From assembly GCA_027488975.1 (NCBI GenBank), contig JAIYAQ010000013.1, forward strand, positions 93,398 to 157,397: a stretch of 64,000 nucleotides of DNA, given 5' to 3'. The stretch is from Cyanobium sp. E1_MAG_00006 (GTDB taxonomy: Bacteria > Cyanobacteriota > Cyanobacteriia > PCC-6307 > Cyanobiaceae). This document shows positions 25,681-37,655 of this stretch, in pieces. Numbering within the stretch: position 1 is the stretch's first letter; each line of letters opens with the position of its first letter. The position numbers were made by a program, and so were the translations under genes. The notes beneath the pieces are model-generated. The model was given only the letters and a program-made list of their open reading frames with translations, searched no databases and was not told where the DNA came from.

Positions 25681-25728
25681 CGGCGTGATCCCATGTGCAC
25701 AAAAGCTGACCCGCCTGGGATCACGCCG
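25681..25728. repeat. 13-bp perfect inverted repeat between pyrR and gpmI
   Basis: CGGCGTGATCCCA at 25681-25693 and TGGGATCACGCCG at 25716-25728 are perfect inverted copies with a 22-nt spacer that itself contains the palindrome TGTGCACA. There is no T tract. It lies 33 bp upstream of pyrR (minus) and 69 bp upstream of gpmI (plus), in the shared promoter region, so it is a candidate operator or leader hairpin. Confidence 0.8.
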
Positions 25729-25797
25729 GGATCGGTTCAGGGCTCGCTGTAAGTTTGGATTGTGCAGGTGTTGCAGTAGCGAGGCAGGATCAACCGG

Positions 25798-27480
25798 GTG
25801 ACCGCTGTACCGTCCACCGATCAAGGTTCCAGTCGCGAGAGCAACCGGTTCGGCTCAGGCAGCCACGATTCCGGTTCTCCCAGAGGCTCCGCCCCAACAG
25901 CACCTGTGGTGCTTTGCATTTTGGATGGCTGGGGCTACCGCCCCGATGACGAGCACAACGCCATCCGTGCCGCACAGACACCGGTGATGGATGCTCTCTG
26001 GCATGCCTATCCCCACACCCTGATCCAAGCCAGCGGTGCTGATGTTGGCTTACCCGACGATCAGATGGGTAACTCTGAGGTGGGCCACCTCACCATCGGC
26101 GCCGGCCGGATCATTCGCCAGGAACTCGTGCGCATCGGCCAGGCCGTGCGCAACGGCAGCATCGCCAGCAACCCAGAACTCAATGCCCTCGCCGACCGGC
26201 TGCTGAGCAGCGGTGGCACGCTCCATCTAATCGGGCTCTGCTCCGACGGCGGCGTCCACAGCCACGTGGATCACCTCGGTGGCCTGCTGCGCTGGGCCGC
26301 GGCCCGCGGCCTCAAGGATGTCTGCATCCACGTCATCACCGATGGCCGGGATACTCCAACCCAGAGCGCACCCGGCTTCCTGGCCACCATCGAGAGCCAG
26401 ATCGCCGAAGCAGGGGTCGGCCGGATCAGCACCCTCTGCGGGCGCTACTGGGCGATGGACCGCGACAACCGCTGGGAGCGCACCGAGAAGGCCTACCGCC
26501 TGTTCACCGAGGAGGGGGAGATCAGCACTGCCACGCCGCTGCATGTGCTGCAGAGCTCCTACGCCCAGGATGTCACCGACGAATTCCTCGAGCCCACCCG
26601 CCTCGGCAGCGGTGCCATCAGCCCCGGCGACGGCCTGGTGTGCTTCAACTTCCGCCCGGATCGCGTGCGTCAGCTGATGCGCGCCCTGGTGGTGCCCAGC
26701 TTCGATGCCTTCCCCCGCCAGCTGATCGAAGGCCTGCAGGTGGTCACCTTCACCCAGTACGAGGCCGGCCTGCCGGTGGCTGTGGCCTTCCCGCCCGAAT
26801 CCCTCGACGGTCTGCTCGGCCAGGTGGTGTCCGAGTCCGGGCTGCGCCAGTTCCGCACGGCTGAAACTGAGAAATACCCGCACGTCACCTACTTCATGAA
26901 CGGCGGCATCGAGCAGCCCTACCCCGGTGAAGATCGGCACCTCGTGCCCTCGCCGCGGGTGGCCACCTACGACCAGGCACCAGCGATGTCGGCGGAGCAG
27001 CTCACCGACCACTGCATCAACGCGATCAGTAAGGGGATCTATTCCTTGGTGGTGATCAACTACGCCAATCCCGACATGGTCGGCCACACCGGTGAGATGG
27101 CCGCCACCGTCGAGGCCATCGGCACCGTGGACCGCAGCGTGGGACGCCTGATGGAAGCCACCAACCGCATGGGCGGCACCCTGCTGGTGACAGCTGATCA
27201 CGGCAACGCCGAATTGATGGAAGGCCCTGATGGCCGCCCCTGGACTGCCCACACCACCAATCCGGTGCCGGTGATCCTCGTGGAGGGCGAGAAGCGCAAG
27301 CTGCCCGGCCACGGCAATGCGGTGCAACTGCGCGAGGGCGGCGGCCTGGCGGACATCGCTCCCACCCTGCTGGAGATTCTCGGCCTGCCCCAGCCGTCCC
27401 GCATGACCGGCCAGTCGCTGGTCGTGCCGTTGGGGCAGCCTGCTCTGGCCAGCCGCATCCCCCAGACCCTCGGGGTCTGA
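25798..27480 (+). CDS. gpmI: 2,3-bisphosphoglycerate-independent phosphoglycerate mutase
   Basis: GpmI interconverts 3- and 2-phosphoglycerate using two Mn ions. The 560-residue product from GTG at 25798 has the N-terminal metal motif LDGWGYRPD, the catalytic Ser93 in GNSEVGH, the [10 protein letters not shown] segment, the [11 protein letters not shown] metal site and the second VTADHGNAE metal site. The first 33 residues are a Ser/Gly-rich extension before the conserved core and may not all be translated, but no other start lies closer. secG follows 83 bp downstream on the same strand. Confidence 0.96.
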   Translation: MTAVPSTDQGSSRESNRFGSGSHDSGSPRGSAPTAPVVLCILDGWGYRPDDEHNAIRAAQTPVMDALWHAYPHTLIQASGADVGLPDDQMGNSEVGHLTIGAGRIIRQELVRIGQAVRNGSIASNPELNALADRLLSSGGTLHLIGLCSDGGVHSHVDHLGGLLRWAAARGLKDVCIHVITDGRDTPTQSAPGFLATIESQIAEAGVGRISTLCGRYWAMDRDNRWERTEKAYRLFTEEGEISTATPLHVLQSSYAQDVTDEFLEPTRLGSGAISPGDGLVCFNFRPDRVRQLMRALVVPSFDAFPRQLIEGLQVVTFTQYEAGLPVAVAFPPESLDGLLGQVVSESGLRQFRTAETEKYPHVTYFMNGGIEQPYPGEDRHLVPSPRVATYDQAPAMSAEQLTDHCINAISKGIYSLVVINYANPDMVGHTGEMAATVEAIGTVDRSVGRLMEATNRMGGTLLVTADHGNAELMEGPDGRPWTAHTTNPVPVILVEGEKRKLPGHGNAVQLREGGGLADIAPTLLEILGLPQPSRMTGQSLVVPLGQPALASRIPQTLGV

Positions 27481-27563
27481 ATCCACCCTTCGCCGAAGCA
27501 GCCCGCCTCCTGCATCGGTAGGGTCCTGCCACACCCTTCTCCCGGCTTCTCGGACGCGACCCC

Positions 27564-27800
27564 ATGCTTCAGTCCATCGTCACCTGGATCTGGATAACCA
27601 GCGGTGTGCTGCTGGTGATCAGCGTGCTGCTGCACAGCCCCAAGGGCGATGGCATGGGCGGGCTGGCCGCCAGTGGTGGCTCAATGTTCAGCAGCGCCCG
27701 CAGCGCCGAAGCCACCCTGAACCGGATCACCTGGACCCTGCTGGCCACCTTCCTGGGCCTGGCCGTCGCCCTGAGCGCGGGCTGGCTGAAGGGCATCTAA
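27564..27800 (+). CDS. secG: Protein translocase subunit SecG
   Basis: The 78-residue product has two transmembrane helices (IVTWIWITSGVLLVISVLL and ITWTLLATFLGLAVALSAG) separated by the conserved cytosolic loop SPKGDGMGGLAASGGSMF. SecG supports SecYE-mediated protein export into the thylakoid lumen and periplasm. It is between gpmI and msrB on the same strand with short gaps, which is common in picocyanobacteria. Confidence 0.93.
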   Translation: MLQSIVTWIWITSGVLLVISVLLHSPKGDGMGGLAASGGSMFSSARSAEATLNRITWTLLATFLGLAVALSAGWLKGI

Positions 27801-27832
27801 CTGGCCGAAAGGCATCTGAGGCATCGAGCACC

Positions 27833-28312
27833 ATGACTCGCCGCGGCTTACTGGCCACACTGGCCTCCCTGACCACGCCTCTCTTCGGCGGACGCGCTGC
27901 GGAAGCAGCCAGCGCTGCCCCAGACCCCCAGTGGCAGCTCAGCGATACCGAGTGGAAACAACGCCTGAGCCCAGCCGCCTATGCAGTGCTGCGGCGTGAA
28001 GGCACCGAGCGCCCCTTCAGCAGCCCGCTGAATGGCGAAAAGCGCGCCGGCACCTTCCTCTGCGCCGGCTGTGCGCTGCCCCTGTTCAGCTCCAAGGCCA
28101 AGTTCGAGAGTGGCACCGGCTGGCCCAGCTTCTGGGAGCCCCTGCCCAAGGCAATCGCCACCAAGGTGGACTTCAAGCTGATCGTGCCCCGCACCGAATA
28201 CCACTGCCGCCGCTGCGGTGGTCATCAGGGCCATGTGTTCAACGATGGGCCACGCCCAACCGGCAAGCGCTACTGCAACAACGGGGTGGCACTGACCTTC
28301 CGGCCCGGCTGA
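27833..28312 (+). CDS. msrB: Exported methionine-R-sulfoxide reductase MsrB
   Basis: MsrB reduces methionine-R-sulfoxide in proteins. The 159-residue product has a structural zinc site of two CxxC pairs (Cys77/Cys80 and Cys125/Cys128), the GTGWPSFWEP motif, and the catalytic Cys148 in KRYCNNGVALTF. The first 30 residues form a signal with a twin-arginine-like motif (TRRGLLATL), so the enzyme may be exported by Tat, or the leader may be a Sec signal with Arg pair. It is 33 bp after secG. Confidence 0.92.
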   Translation: MTRRGLLATLASLTTPLFGGRAAEAASAAPDPQWQLSDTEWKQRLSPAAYAVLRREGTERPFSSPLNGEKRAGTFLCAGCALPLFSSKAKFESGTGWPSFWEPLPKAIATKVDFKLIVPRTEYHCRRCGGHQGHVFNDGPRPTGKRYCNNGVALTFRPG

Positions 28313-28629
28313 CGGTGCCAACGACCTGGGCTTGATGCCCCACGCTGTTGTTGCTACTCAGCGGCCTCAGATGACCCCGCGGCTGCGGCGCGATTTCGAT
28401 GCGCTCCAATGAGGGCAATGCTGGGGCAGCTGCAGGCTGCTGCTCAACACCGTCGACCAGATCCGGCAGAAGCCATTGCCACCAAAAGGCTGACCGCAGA
28501 AATGCACGCAACTGGCGCACTTGGTGTGGAGAGGGGCCAATCGCGCCGTCCGGGAGTGGAGATGGTAACGACCGCCGCCTGCAACACGCGGCCTGATCCG
28601 ACACGCACGCGAACGCCAAACCGCAAGTC
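28313..28629. other. Intergenic region without a gene
   Basis: These 317 bp between msrB and the groEL terminator contain only short frames with no protein-like composition. I see no strong hairpin apart from the groEL terminator at its right edge. Confidence 0.5.
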
Positions 28630-28655
28630 AAAAAAAAGCGCCCCCGCAGGGGCGC
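28630..28655 (-). terminator. Intrinsic terminator of groES-groEL
   Basis: On the minus strand GCGCCCC-TGCG-GGGGCGC forms a 7-bp stem followed by eight T residues. It is 50 bp downstream of the groEL stop. Confidence 0.94.
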
Positions 28656-28705
28656 TGTGAACGGATCTCGAGATCGGAGGGAACCCGAAGGTCCCCAGGT
28701 CCGGC

Positions 28706-30403
<1,698 letters not shown>

Positions 30404-30462
30404 TCAGCGGACGGAGGCGCCAGAAGCGTCAACATCGCTGATCACGGCGACCTGAGCGACGC

Positions 30463-30774
30463 TCAGTTGACGATGGCGAGAATGTCCTTCTCGGACAGCA
30501 GCACGAACTCGTCGCTGCCGAGCTTGATGTCGGTGCCGGCGTACTTGCTGTAGAGCACCTTGTCGCCGACGCTCACTTCAGGAGCCTGACGGGTGCCGTC
30601 GTCGTTGCGCTTGCCGGGGCCCACCTGGACCACCTCGCCCACCTGGGGCTTTTCCTTGGCGGTGTCGGGGAGAAGGATGCCGCCGGCGGTCTTCTCCTCG
30701 GATTCGGAGACCTTGATGAAGATGCGGTCGCCGAGAGGCTTGACGGTGGAAACGCTGAGAGAAACAGCTGCCAT
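30463..30774 (-). CDS. groES: Co-chaperonin GroES
   Basis: The 103-residue product (ATG at 30774) has the GroES fold: [22 protein letters not shown] mobile-loop region, [13 protein letters not shown], and the segment [22 protein letters not shown]. It caps the GroEL cavity. It is the first gene of the groESL operon, 91 bp downstream of a perfect CIRCE inverted repeat, so HrcA repression and heat induction are expected. Confidence 0.96.
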   Translation of the reverse strand: MAAVSLSVSTVKPLGDRIFIKVSESEEKTAGGILLPDTAKEKPQVGEVVQVGPGKRNDDGTRQAPEVSVGDKVLYSKYAGTDIKLGSDEFVLLSEKDILAIVN

Positions 30775-30865
30775 GGATGGAATGCGGTAAGGGATGCGAA
30801 ACCATTGGCATGGCGCCAATGACGCTGCCAGGGTCGCGGCGTGGGCACGCCTGCGGGACCGCGAG

Positions 30866-30892
30866 TTGGCACTCGCTGGCCCTGAGTGCCAA
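30866..30892 (-). promoter_or_regulatory. CIRCE operator (HrcA binding site) of groESL
   Basis: TTGGCACTC and GAGTGCCAA are perfect 9-bp inverted arms with a 9-bp spacer. This is the CIRCE layout (consensus TTAGCACTC-N9-GAGTGCTAA) with a compensated A-to-G / T-to-C change in both arms. It lies 91 bp upstream of the groES ATG. Confidence 0.95.
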
Positions 30893-31070
30893 GGTATGAG
30901 CGCAGGCACCCCGGCCACAACCGTCGGGCTGGGCGGTTGACCGAACACCCGCACGGATCCTGGACTGGGCCCACCGCAGGATCCCCCAGGCGGGTCGGCT
31001 GAAGTGGTAACGTTGCGCCGCTTCAAGCGGGATTGGTCCCGCTACGCGTCCCCCGCGACTTCTCCCATAA

Positions 31071-32531
<1,461 letters not shown>

Positions 32532-32560
32532 TCCCCTCCTCCCTCTGAGCTTCTGACGCC

Positions 32561-32968
32561 ATGTCTCTCACCCTTCGTGTTCTGGCCCCTGACCAGAGCG
32601 TCTTCGACGGCAGTGCCGACGAAGTGATCCTGCCCAGCACCACCGGCCAGATCGGCATCCTTCCCGGTCACGTCTCCCTGCTCACCGCCATCGACATCGG
32701 CGTGATGCGGGTTCGTGAGGGCGGCGGCTGGAAGGCCATCGCCCTTCAGGGCGGTTTCGCCGAAGTCGAGTCCGACGAGGTCACCGTTCTGGTGAACGCC
32801 GCCGAACTCGGCAGCAGCATCAACGCCGAATCTGCCGCCAAGGAGCTGGAGGCTGCAACGGCCGCCGCCTCCCCTTTCGATGGTCAGCCCGCCAGCACCG
32901 AAAAGGTGAAGGCCCAGCAGGACCTGGCCCGCGCCCGCGCTCGCGTGCAGGCCACCAAGCTCAACTGA
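32561..32968 (+). CDS. atpC: ATP synthase F1 subunit epsilon
   Basis: The 135-residue product begins SLTLRVLAPDQSVFDG and has the beta-barrel LPSTTGQIGILPGHVSLLTAIDIG pattern, followed by the C-terminal two-helix inhibitory domain (AKELEAATAAA through ARARARVQATKLN). It regulates F1 rotation and inhibits ATP hydrolysis. It follows atpD by 29 bp and ends at an intrinsic terminator. Confidence 0.96.
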   Translation: MSLTLRVLAPDQSVFDGSADEVILPSTTGQIGILPGHVSLLTAIDIGVMRVREGGGWKAIALQGGFAEVESDEVTVLVNAAELGSSINAESAAKELEAATAAASPFDGQPASTEKVKAQQDLARARARVQATKLN

Positions 32969-33014
32969 TCTCGTTGCCTCGAGATCACCGTCGGCTGCCC
33001 AAGCCACGATCCGC

Positions 33015-33041
33015 AAGCGCTCCCACCGGGGGCGCTTTTTT
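33015..33041 (+). terminator. Intrinsic terminator of atpD-atpC
   Basis: AAGCGCTCCC and GGGGGCGCTT pair over 10 bp (one G-T pair) around a 3-nt loop, with a six-T run overlapping the stem base. It is 46 bp after the atpC stop. Confidence 0.9.
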
Positions 33042-33128
33042 CTTGGACGGCCCGTGGGACACTGAAACCACAGCGTCCGCCAGGTTGCCGGCACGGCTGC
33101 GACCGCTTCGAATCCCTCCAGCAGATCG

Positions 33129-34262
33129 GTGACCAGACCTGGTGATGCAGCCGCTCCCAAGGCCACGGGAGCGGGATGGCGGCTCGGCCTGGAGCTGCGG
33201 CGCTGGCTTGAGCTGGAACCGGAGCGTCTGCGCAGCAGCCAGGCGATCGCGAATCGACTGATTGACGCCCTCGGCGCCGACGACAGCCTCCGGGGCCCCA
33301 TCCGTGATCTGAGCAGCCGCCCTCAGCTGCTGCAGGCCCTGCATGGGCAGGGCACCAGCCGGCAGGCGGCCGTGTCCAACCTGGCCGGACAGCTGGAGCA
33401 GACCTACGCCCCCACGGTGGTCCGCCAGCTGCTCGATCTGCTGGAAGCCGCCACGGGGGTGGCGCTGCAGCGGCAGCCACTGCCGTCCGATCCGTCGCCG
33501 GCGACCGAGCCCGCGGGCCCCGTTGTGCCATCCCGGCTGCCGGCAGGCTGGCTGCCGCTGCTGCATGCCCTGGCACCCGGCGTCGCCCTGGCGGCCAGCG
33601 CGGCGCTGGTGCTCAGCTGGCTGGCGCAGGAGCTCGATCGCGGCCTGTTCGATGGCTGGGGCTGGAGCGGCGGAGTGGTGCTCGTGCTGGTGCTGGGTAG
33701 CCTGCAGGCCCTGGCCCTGGGGCCGCTCAAGCCATTGCGGCGGCTCTGGCCGCTCAGCGATCGAGAGGCGATCGAAGCACGCCAGGCCTGGCGCTGGAGC
33801 GGCTCCAGCTGGATCCATGCCAGCGGGGTTGAGGCAGCACTCAACCTGCTGCTGCTGCTGATCCTGCTCGGGGCCTCACCGCTGCCGCTGGCGCAGGTGG
33901 TGCTGCGCTACGGGCTGACGGCCCTGGCTTGCCTGCTGCCAGCAGTGATCGTGGCCAGACGCTTCAAGGTGATCCGGCGCTGGAGCGGCGCCGCTGGGCC
34001 GATCAGCGCCCTGATCGCTCTGGCCGCGGGTCTCAGCCTGCTGCACTGGCGCGCCATGGCCTTCAGCACGCCGCTGTTCAGCATCCCGGCCTGGGTGCTG
34101 CTGCTGATCAATGGCGCCCTGCAGCTGAGCTGGCAACTGCACCGCCACCCGGACGACACCGCCAGCCGCCCCTGGCAGCGCCTGCTCAGCAGCAGCTGGG
34201 GCTGGGGCCTGATCCTGGGGTTGGGCTGGGCCCTCGTCAGCTGGGTACGGGAGCTGCTGTAG
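33129..34262 (+). CDS. Multi-spanning membrane protein with N-terminal soluble domain, unknown function
   Basis: No family recognised. The 377-residue product (GTG at 33129) has a soluble, leucine-rich N-terminal half (about 1-140; LRRWLELEPERLRSSQAIAN) and about six hydrophobic segments, for example ALAPGVALAASAALVLSW, GVVLVLVLGSLQALALG, AALNLLLLLILLGA, YGLTALACLLPAVIVA and AGPISALIALAAGLSLL. Its 3' end overlaps the convergent FHA-PBP gene by 26 bp. It lies beside the phospho-signalling cluster but on the opposite side of the PBP, so a functional link is only possible. Confidence 0.65.
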   Translation: MTRPGDAAAPKATGAGWRLGLELRRWLELEPERLRSSQAIANRLIDALGADDSLRGPIRDLSSRPQLLQALHGQGTSRQAAVSNLAGQLEQTYAPTVVRQLLDLLEAATGVALQRQPLPSDPSPATEPAGPVVPSRLPAGWLPLLHALAPGVALAASAALVLSWLAQELDRGLFDGWGWSGGVVLVLVLGSLQALALGPLKPLRRLWPLSDREAIEARQAWRWSGSSWIHASGVEAALNLLLLLILLGASPLPLAQVVLRYGLTALACLLPAVIVARRFKVIRRWSGAAGPISALIALAAGLSLLHWRAMAFSTPLFSIPAWVLLLINGALQLSWQLHRHPDDTASRPWQRLLSSSWGWGLILGLGWALVSWVRELL

Positions 34263-36306
34263 CCACGGCCCGCATGTACCGCCCCCACAGCTCCGCCACC
34301 AGTGCACCGCTGGCTGCTTCAGCGGGGCGGTTGTCGTCGTTGCCCATCCAGATGGCGGTCAGCAGCTTCAAGGAGGGCGAGTAGCCAACGAACACCACAT
34401 CGACGCCATTGTTGGTGGTGCCGGTCTTGCCGCGGGCATCGCTCACCAGCGCAGCGGCGCGGCCGGTGCCGCCCTGCACCACGGCTGCCAGCAGCTGGTC
34501 CATCTCGGCCGCCACCTCGGGGCTGAGCAACTGGCGGGGCTGCTCGCCGATCGGCACGGTGACGCCCCGCTCCGGGCAGCGCTCCAGGCTCTTGATCGAC
34601 TGGCAGACCCCCAGGTCGTAGATGCGGCTGACGCCGTGCATGGGCACCGAACGGCCACCATTCGCCACCACCGCGTAGGCGCGGGCCAGCTCGTAGAGGT
34701 AGGTCTCACGGCCGCCGAGGATGGTGTTGAAGTCCGGCTCCAGTGGCGTGCTGATGCCCAGGCGGCGGGCCAGCTTGATCACCTCCCCCAGACCGGCCCG
34801 CTCCGCCAGGCGCAGGGCCACCACGTTCTCGGAGAAGGCGAAGCCATCGCGCACCGTGGCGCTGCCGCCGGCGCTGCCGCCACCGTGGCTGCAGCCGGCC
34901 ACATAGGCCAGCGGCGCGCAGGAGATCGGATCTGCCGGTGTCACGCCGGCGTTCAGGGCTGCCAGAAAGGGGAACAGCTTGAAGGCCGAGCCGGGCTGAC
35001 GCAGGGCCTGCACCCGATCGAAGCTGGAGCGTGAGTAATCGCCACCGCCCACGTAGGCCAGGATGTCGCCGCTCGCGATGTTGAGCGTGATCAGCGCCCC
35101 CTGGGTGAGCCCCACCGAGGCGGCGGGCCCTTCGAGGAAACGCTGCAGCTGCTGCTGCGCCAGGGCCTGCACTGCCGGATCGATCGTGCTGAACACGGCG
35201 TAGTTGCCACCAGCGTCCTCGCCGCTCAGATCCAGCCCGAAGCGGGTGCCCTCCAGCTCACCGATCACGTAGTCGGCGAAGAAGGGATAGCTGGTGAAAC
35301 TCGACTCTCTGCAGGCGGAGGGATCGATGTTCAGGGGCCGCCGCTGGGCGTCGATCAGGCCCTGATCGCTCAGCCAGCCCTGCTCATGCATCAGCCGCAG
35401 CACCAGGTTGCGGCGCTCCAGGCCGGCTCCGGGATCGTCGGTGTTGCAGGGGCTGTAGCCATTGGGGCTGGGCAGCAGTCCCACCAGGAAGGCCGACTGG
35501 GCCACATCGAGATCGCTGGCCGACTTGCGGAAATACAGCTGGGCCGCCTGCTCGAAACCCTCAGCGCCAAGCCCCAGGTAGGCGCGATCGAGATAGAGCT
35601 TGAGGATCTGGTTCTTGCTGAAACCCACCTCCAGCTGCAGCGCCACCCACAGCTCCCGCAGCTTGCGGGTGAGGCTGAGGTCGCGCCCCACTTCGGGGTA
35701 AACCATCCGCGCCACCTGCTGGGTGAGGCCGCTGCCGCCGCCGCTGCGGCGCAGGGCCGAACGCAGGGTGCCGAACAGATCAAGCCCGCTGTTCCAGCCG
35801 AAGCGGGCTTCTTCGGAGGCCATCAGCGCCTGGCGCAGATGCAGCGGGTAACTCTGCAGCGAGGGCAGCGCCGTGGAGGAGCCCTCCCTGGCATCGATCT
35901 GCCGACCGCTGGCCGCGAAGATCTTCACCGGGCCCGACATGGCGCGGATCTTCGAGCCACCGCCGATGGTGGCCGCTGCGAGCATGCCGCTCACCAGCAG
36001 GGCAGAACCCAGCAGGGCCGAGATGCCCAGCAGATGCCCTGCCTGCTCGAGGGCACTGCGCGGATGGTGATAGCGGAGTTCCGGCGCCTGGCCCTTCAGC
36101 GGCGAACCCAGCTGCACCACATCGCCATGGCGCAGGGCGATGCGGCGGATGCGGCGATCGCGATGGAACAGGCCGTTGGCGGAGTTGAAATCCTCGAGCG
36201 TGAGGTCGCGGTCGCTGGCGTGATCGCGCTCCAGCACCGCATGCACCCGGCTCAGGCCCGGTTCCGCCAGCGACAGTTCACAGGCCGGATCGCGGCCGAT
36301 GCGCAC
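34237..36306 (-). CDS. Class A penicillin-binding protein with N-terminal FHA domain
   Basis: The 689-residue form (GTG at 36306) polymerises and crosslinks peptidoglycan. It has an FHA domain (RIGRDPACELSL, SRVHAV, NSANGLF; about 1-78), a transmembrane helix (about 91-115), a GT51 glycosyltransferase domain (catalytic Glu165 in EEARF; GGGSGLTQQ at 189-197) and a transpeptidase domain (SxxK Ser440-Lys443, SEN at 492-494, KTGT at 627-630). The FHA domain should face the cytoplasm and read phosphothreonine. Coding sequence continues upstream of the GTG for about 75 codons (to a CTG at 36531), adding the first FHA strands (RIELWAAGEKRRELTC) and a short helical leader, but without any ATG/GTG/TTG. 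So the true start is non-canonical, or the first canonical start truncates the FHA. The gene is divergent from the kinase/VWA/PP2C cluster. Confidence 0.9.
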   Translation of the reverse strand: MRIGRDPACELSLAEPGLSRVHAVLERDHASDRDLTLEDFNSANGLFHRDRRIRRIALRHGDVVQLGSPLKGQAPELRYHHPRSALEQAGHLLGISALLGSALLVSGMLAAATIGGGSKIRAMSGPVKIFAASGRQIDAREGSSTALPSLQSYPLHLRQALMASEEARFGWNSGLDLFGTLRSALRRSGGGSGLTQQVARMVYPEVGRDLSLTRKLRELWVALQLEVGFSKNQILKLYLDRAYLGLGAEGFEQAAQLYFRKSASDLDVAQSAFLVGLLPSPNGYSPCNTDDPGAGLERRNLVLRLMHEQGWLSDQGLIDAQRRPLNIDPSACRESSFTSYPFFADYVIGELEGTRFGLDLSGEDAGGNYAVFSTIDPAVQALAQQQLQRFLEGPAASVGLTQGALITLNIASGDILAYVGGGDYSRSSFDRVQALRQPGSAFKLFPFLAALNAGVTPADPISCAPLAYVAGCSHGGGSAGGSATVRDGFAFSENVVALRLAERAGLGEVIKLARRLGISTPLEPDFNTILGGRETYLYELARAYAVVANGGRSVPMHGVSRIYDLGVCQSIKSLERCPERGVTVPIGEQPRQLLSPEVAAEMDQLLAAVVQGGTGRAAALVSDARGKTGTTNNGVDVVFVGYSPSLKLLTAIWMGNDDNRPAEAASGALVAELWGRYMRAVATAAPVPS

Positions 36307-36570
36307 GCGACCAGCACTGAGTTCATCGCCGCTGCAGGTGAGCTCCCGACGCTTCTCACCGGCGGCCCAGAGTTCGATGCGGGGATCACGGGCGCGAAGG
36401 CTGGTGAGGGCGCTGCGGATGGCAGCAGGACGACCGCGCCAGGAGCCCTCCAGGCAGGCTCGACCCAGGCTGATCCAGGCCTGGCGCTGCGGTGGCGGCA
36501 GCAGGGTGTCGAGCGGCGAAGGGGATGCCAGGCGTGTGCTGCGGCCCGGCCATAGGCTACGGCCAGCCTC

Positions 36571-36858
36571 ATGAGTTCCTCGGTGCAGCGCCAGCGGGAT
36601 CCCTGGGAACCCTTCCGGCTGTGGCTGGCGCTCACGATCGGTCTCTATGCCGTGCGCGCCTTTTTTGCTGCCACCTGGGTGGGGGCAATCCCGGGCTGGG
36701 TGCTGCTGGTCATGGTGCTGATCGCCCTCAGCCTGGCCGGCAAGGCCCTGCTCTTTCCCGGCCGCGTGGTGCCCTGGCGCGAGGGCGATGGCGGCTGGTG
36801 GAACGACCTGCGCGACGACTGGCAGCTGTGGTGGCGCCGGCGCCGGGGTGAACCATGA
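36571..36858 (+). CDS. Small two-helix membrane protein, first gene of the signalling cluster
   Basis: The 95-residue product has a short basic N-terminus, two transmembrane helices (RLWLALTIGLYAVRAFF and GWVLLVMVLIALSLAGKALLF) and a Trp/Arg-rich soluble tail (GWWNDLRDDWQLWWRRRR). No family is recognised. The stop overlaps the start of the FHA protein by 4 nt (ATGA), which indicates translational coupling. Its start abuts the extended 5' coding region of the divergent FHA-PBP gene, so the two genes must share a very compact promoter region. Confidence 0.72.
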   Translation: MSSSVQRQRDPWEPFRLWLALTIGLYAVRAFFAATWVGAIPGWVLLVMVLIALSLAGKALLFPGRVVPWREGDGGWWNDLRDDWQLWWRRRRGEP

Positions 36859-37655
36859 GCGCCTCGGCCGCGAAGCCGCCCACCGCCCGGCTGGTGCTGG
36901 CCAGCGACCGGCGGCGGGTGGCCCCCCTGGATGCCGCCCAGCCCCTCACCATTGGTCGCGCCGCCAGCAATCGCCTCTGTCTCAGCAGCGGCGAGGGCGT
37001 GGCCGAGCATCACGCGGTGGTGCGCTTCTCCCGCAGCCACGGCTGGGTGGTGTGCGACTGGAAAAGCAACGAGGGCACCTGGCTGGAGGGCCAGCGGGTG
37101 CACCAGTGCCGGCCCCTCAGCGATGGCGACGAGATCCGGCTGGGCCACAGCGGGCCCGTGCTGGTGTTCGAGCTGATGGGCCAGGGCACTGCCGAGGCCG
37201 CCGCGGCTCCGCTCGCATCTGCCGGAGCCGCGATCCCGCGCAGCCCCCAGGCCATCCCACCCCCCCCGCGCGTGCCGGCTCCGGTGGTGACCGCGGCAGG
37301 CGGCACAATCGACTTCGGGGGCCAGCCACTGGCGCTGGCGGCGATCCGCTCCGCCTCGGTGCGCAGCGACGCCCTCCATCCGCACATCTTCAGCTGGTGG
37401 CTGCTGCTCTGCCTGGGCGGCCTGCTGCTGCTGCCCGTGCCACTGCTGTTCTGGCCGCTGCAACTGGGCGCCCTGGCCGGCTGGATCCTGCTGGGCTCGC
37501 GCAAGCAGCACACCCTGGTGCTGGAACTGCGGGACGGCCGAGCCCTGCGCCACCGCTTCGCCAACCGCCGCACCGCCCTGGCCCACCGCAACGGGATCCG
37601 CAGGGCGATCGGCCAGGGCGACACGGGAGGCGGGCCTGGGATGGCGCCGGCATGA
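36855..37655 (+). CDS. FHA-domain membrane protein
   Basis: The 266-residue protein has an N-terminal FHA domain (LTIGRAASNR at 31-40, AEHHAVVRF at 50-58, SNEGTWLEG at 71-79, LSDGDEIRLG at 88-97), a proline/alanine-rich linker (about 115-145), two closely spaced transmembrane segments (about 178-215; SWWLLLCLGGLLLLPVPLLF) and a basic C-terminal tail. FHA domains bind phosphothreonine peptides, so this is a likely membrane-tethered reader or substrate of the kinase encoded next. It overlaps both neighbours by ATGA. Confidence 0.85.
   Translation: MSASAAKPPTARLVLASDRRRVAPLDAAQPLTIGRAASNRLCLSSGEGVAEHHAVVRFSRSHGWVVCDWKSNEGTWLEGQRVHQCRPLSDGDEIRLGHSGPVLVFELMGQGTAEAAAAPLASAGAAIPRSPQAIPPPPRVPAPVVTAAGGTIDFGGQPLALAAIRSASVRSDALHPHIFSWWLLLCLGGLLLLPVPLLFWPLQLGALAGWILLGSRKQHTLVLELRDGRALRHRFANRRTALAHRNGIRRAIGQGDTGGGPGMAPA

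Noticed and set aside
36252..36572. Frameshifted PBP beginning at the minus-strand ATG at 36572
   Set aside because: The frame from 36572 runs in a different register through the whole FHA region. A single frameshift near 36530 could join them, but nothing in the sequence proves it, so it is left as an alternative in the findings.
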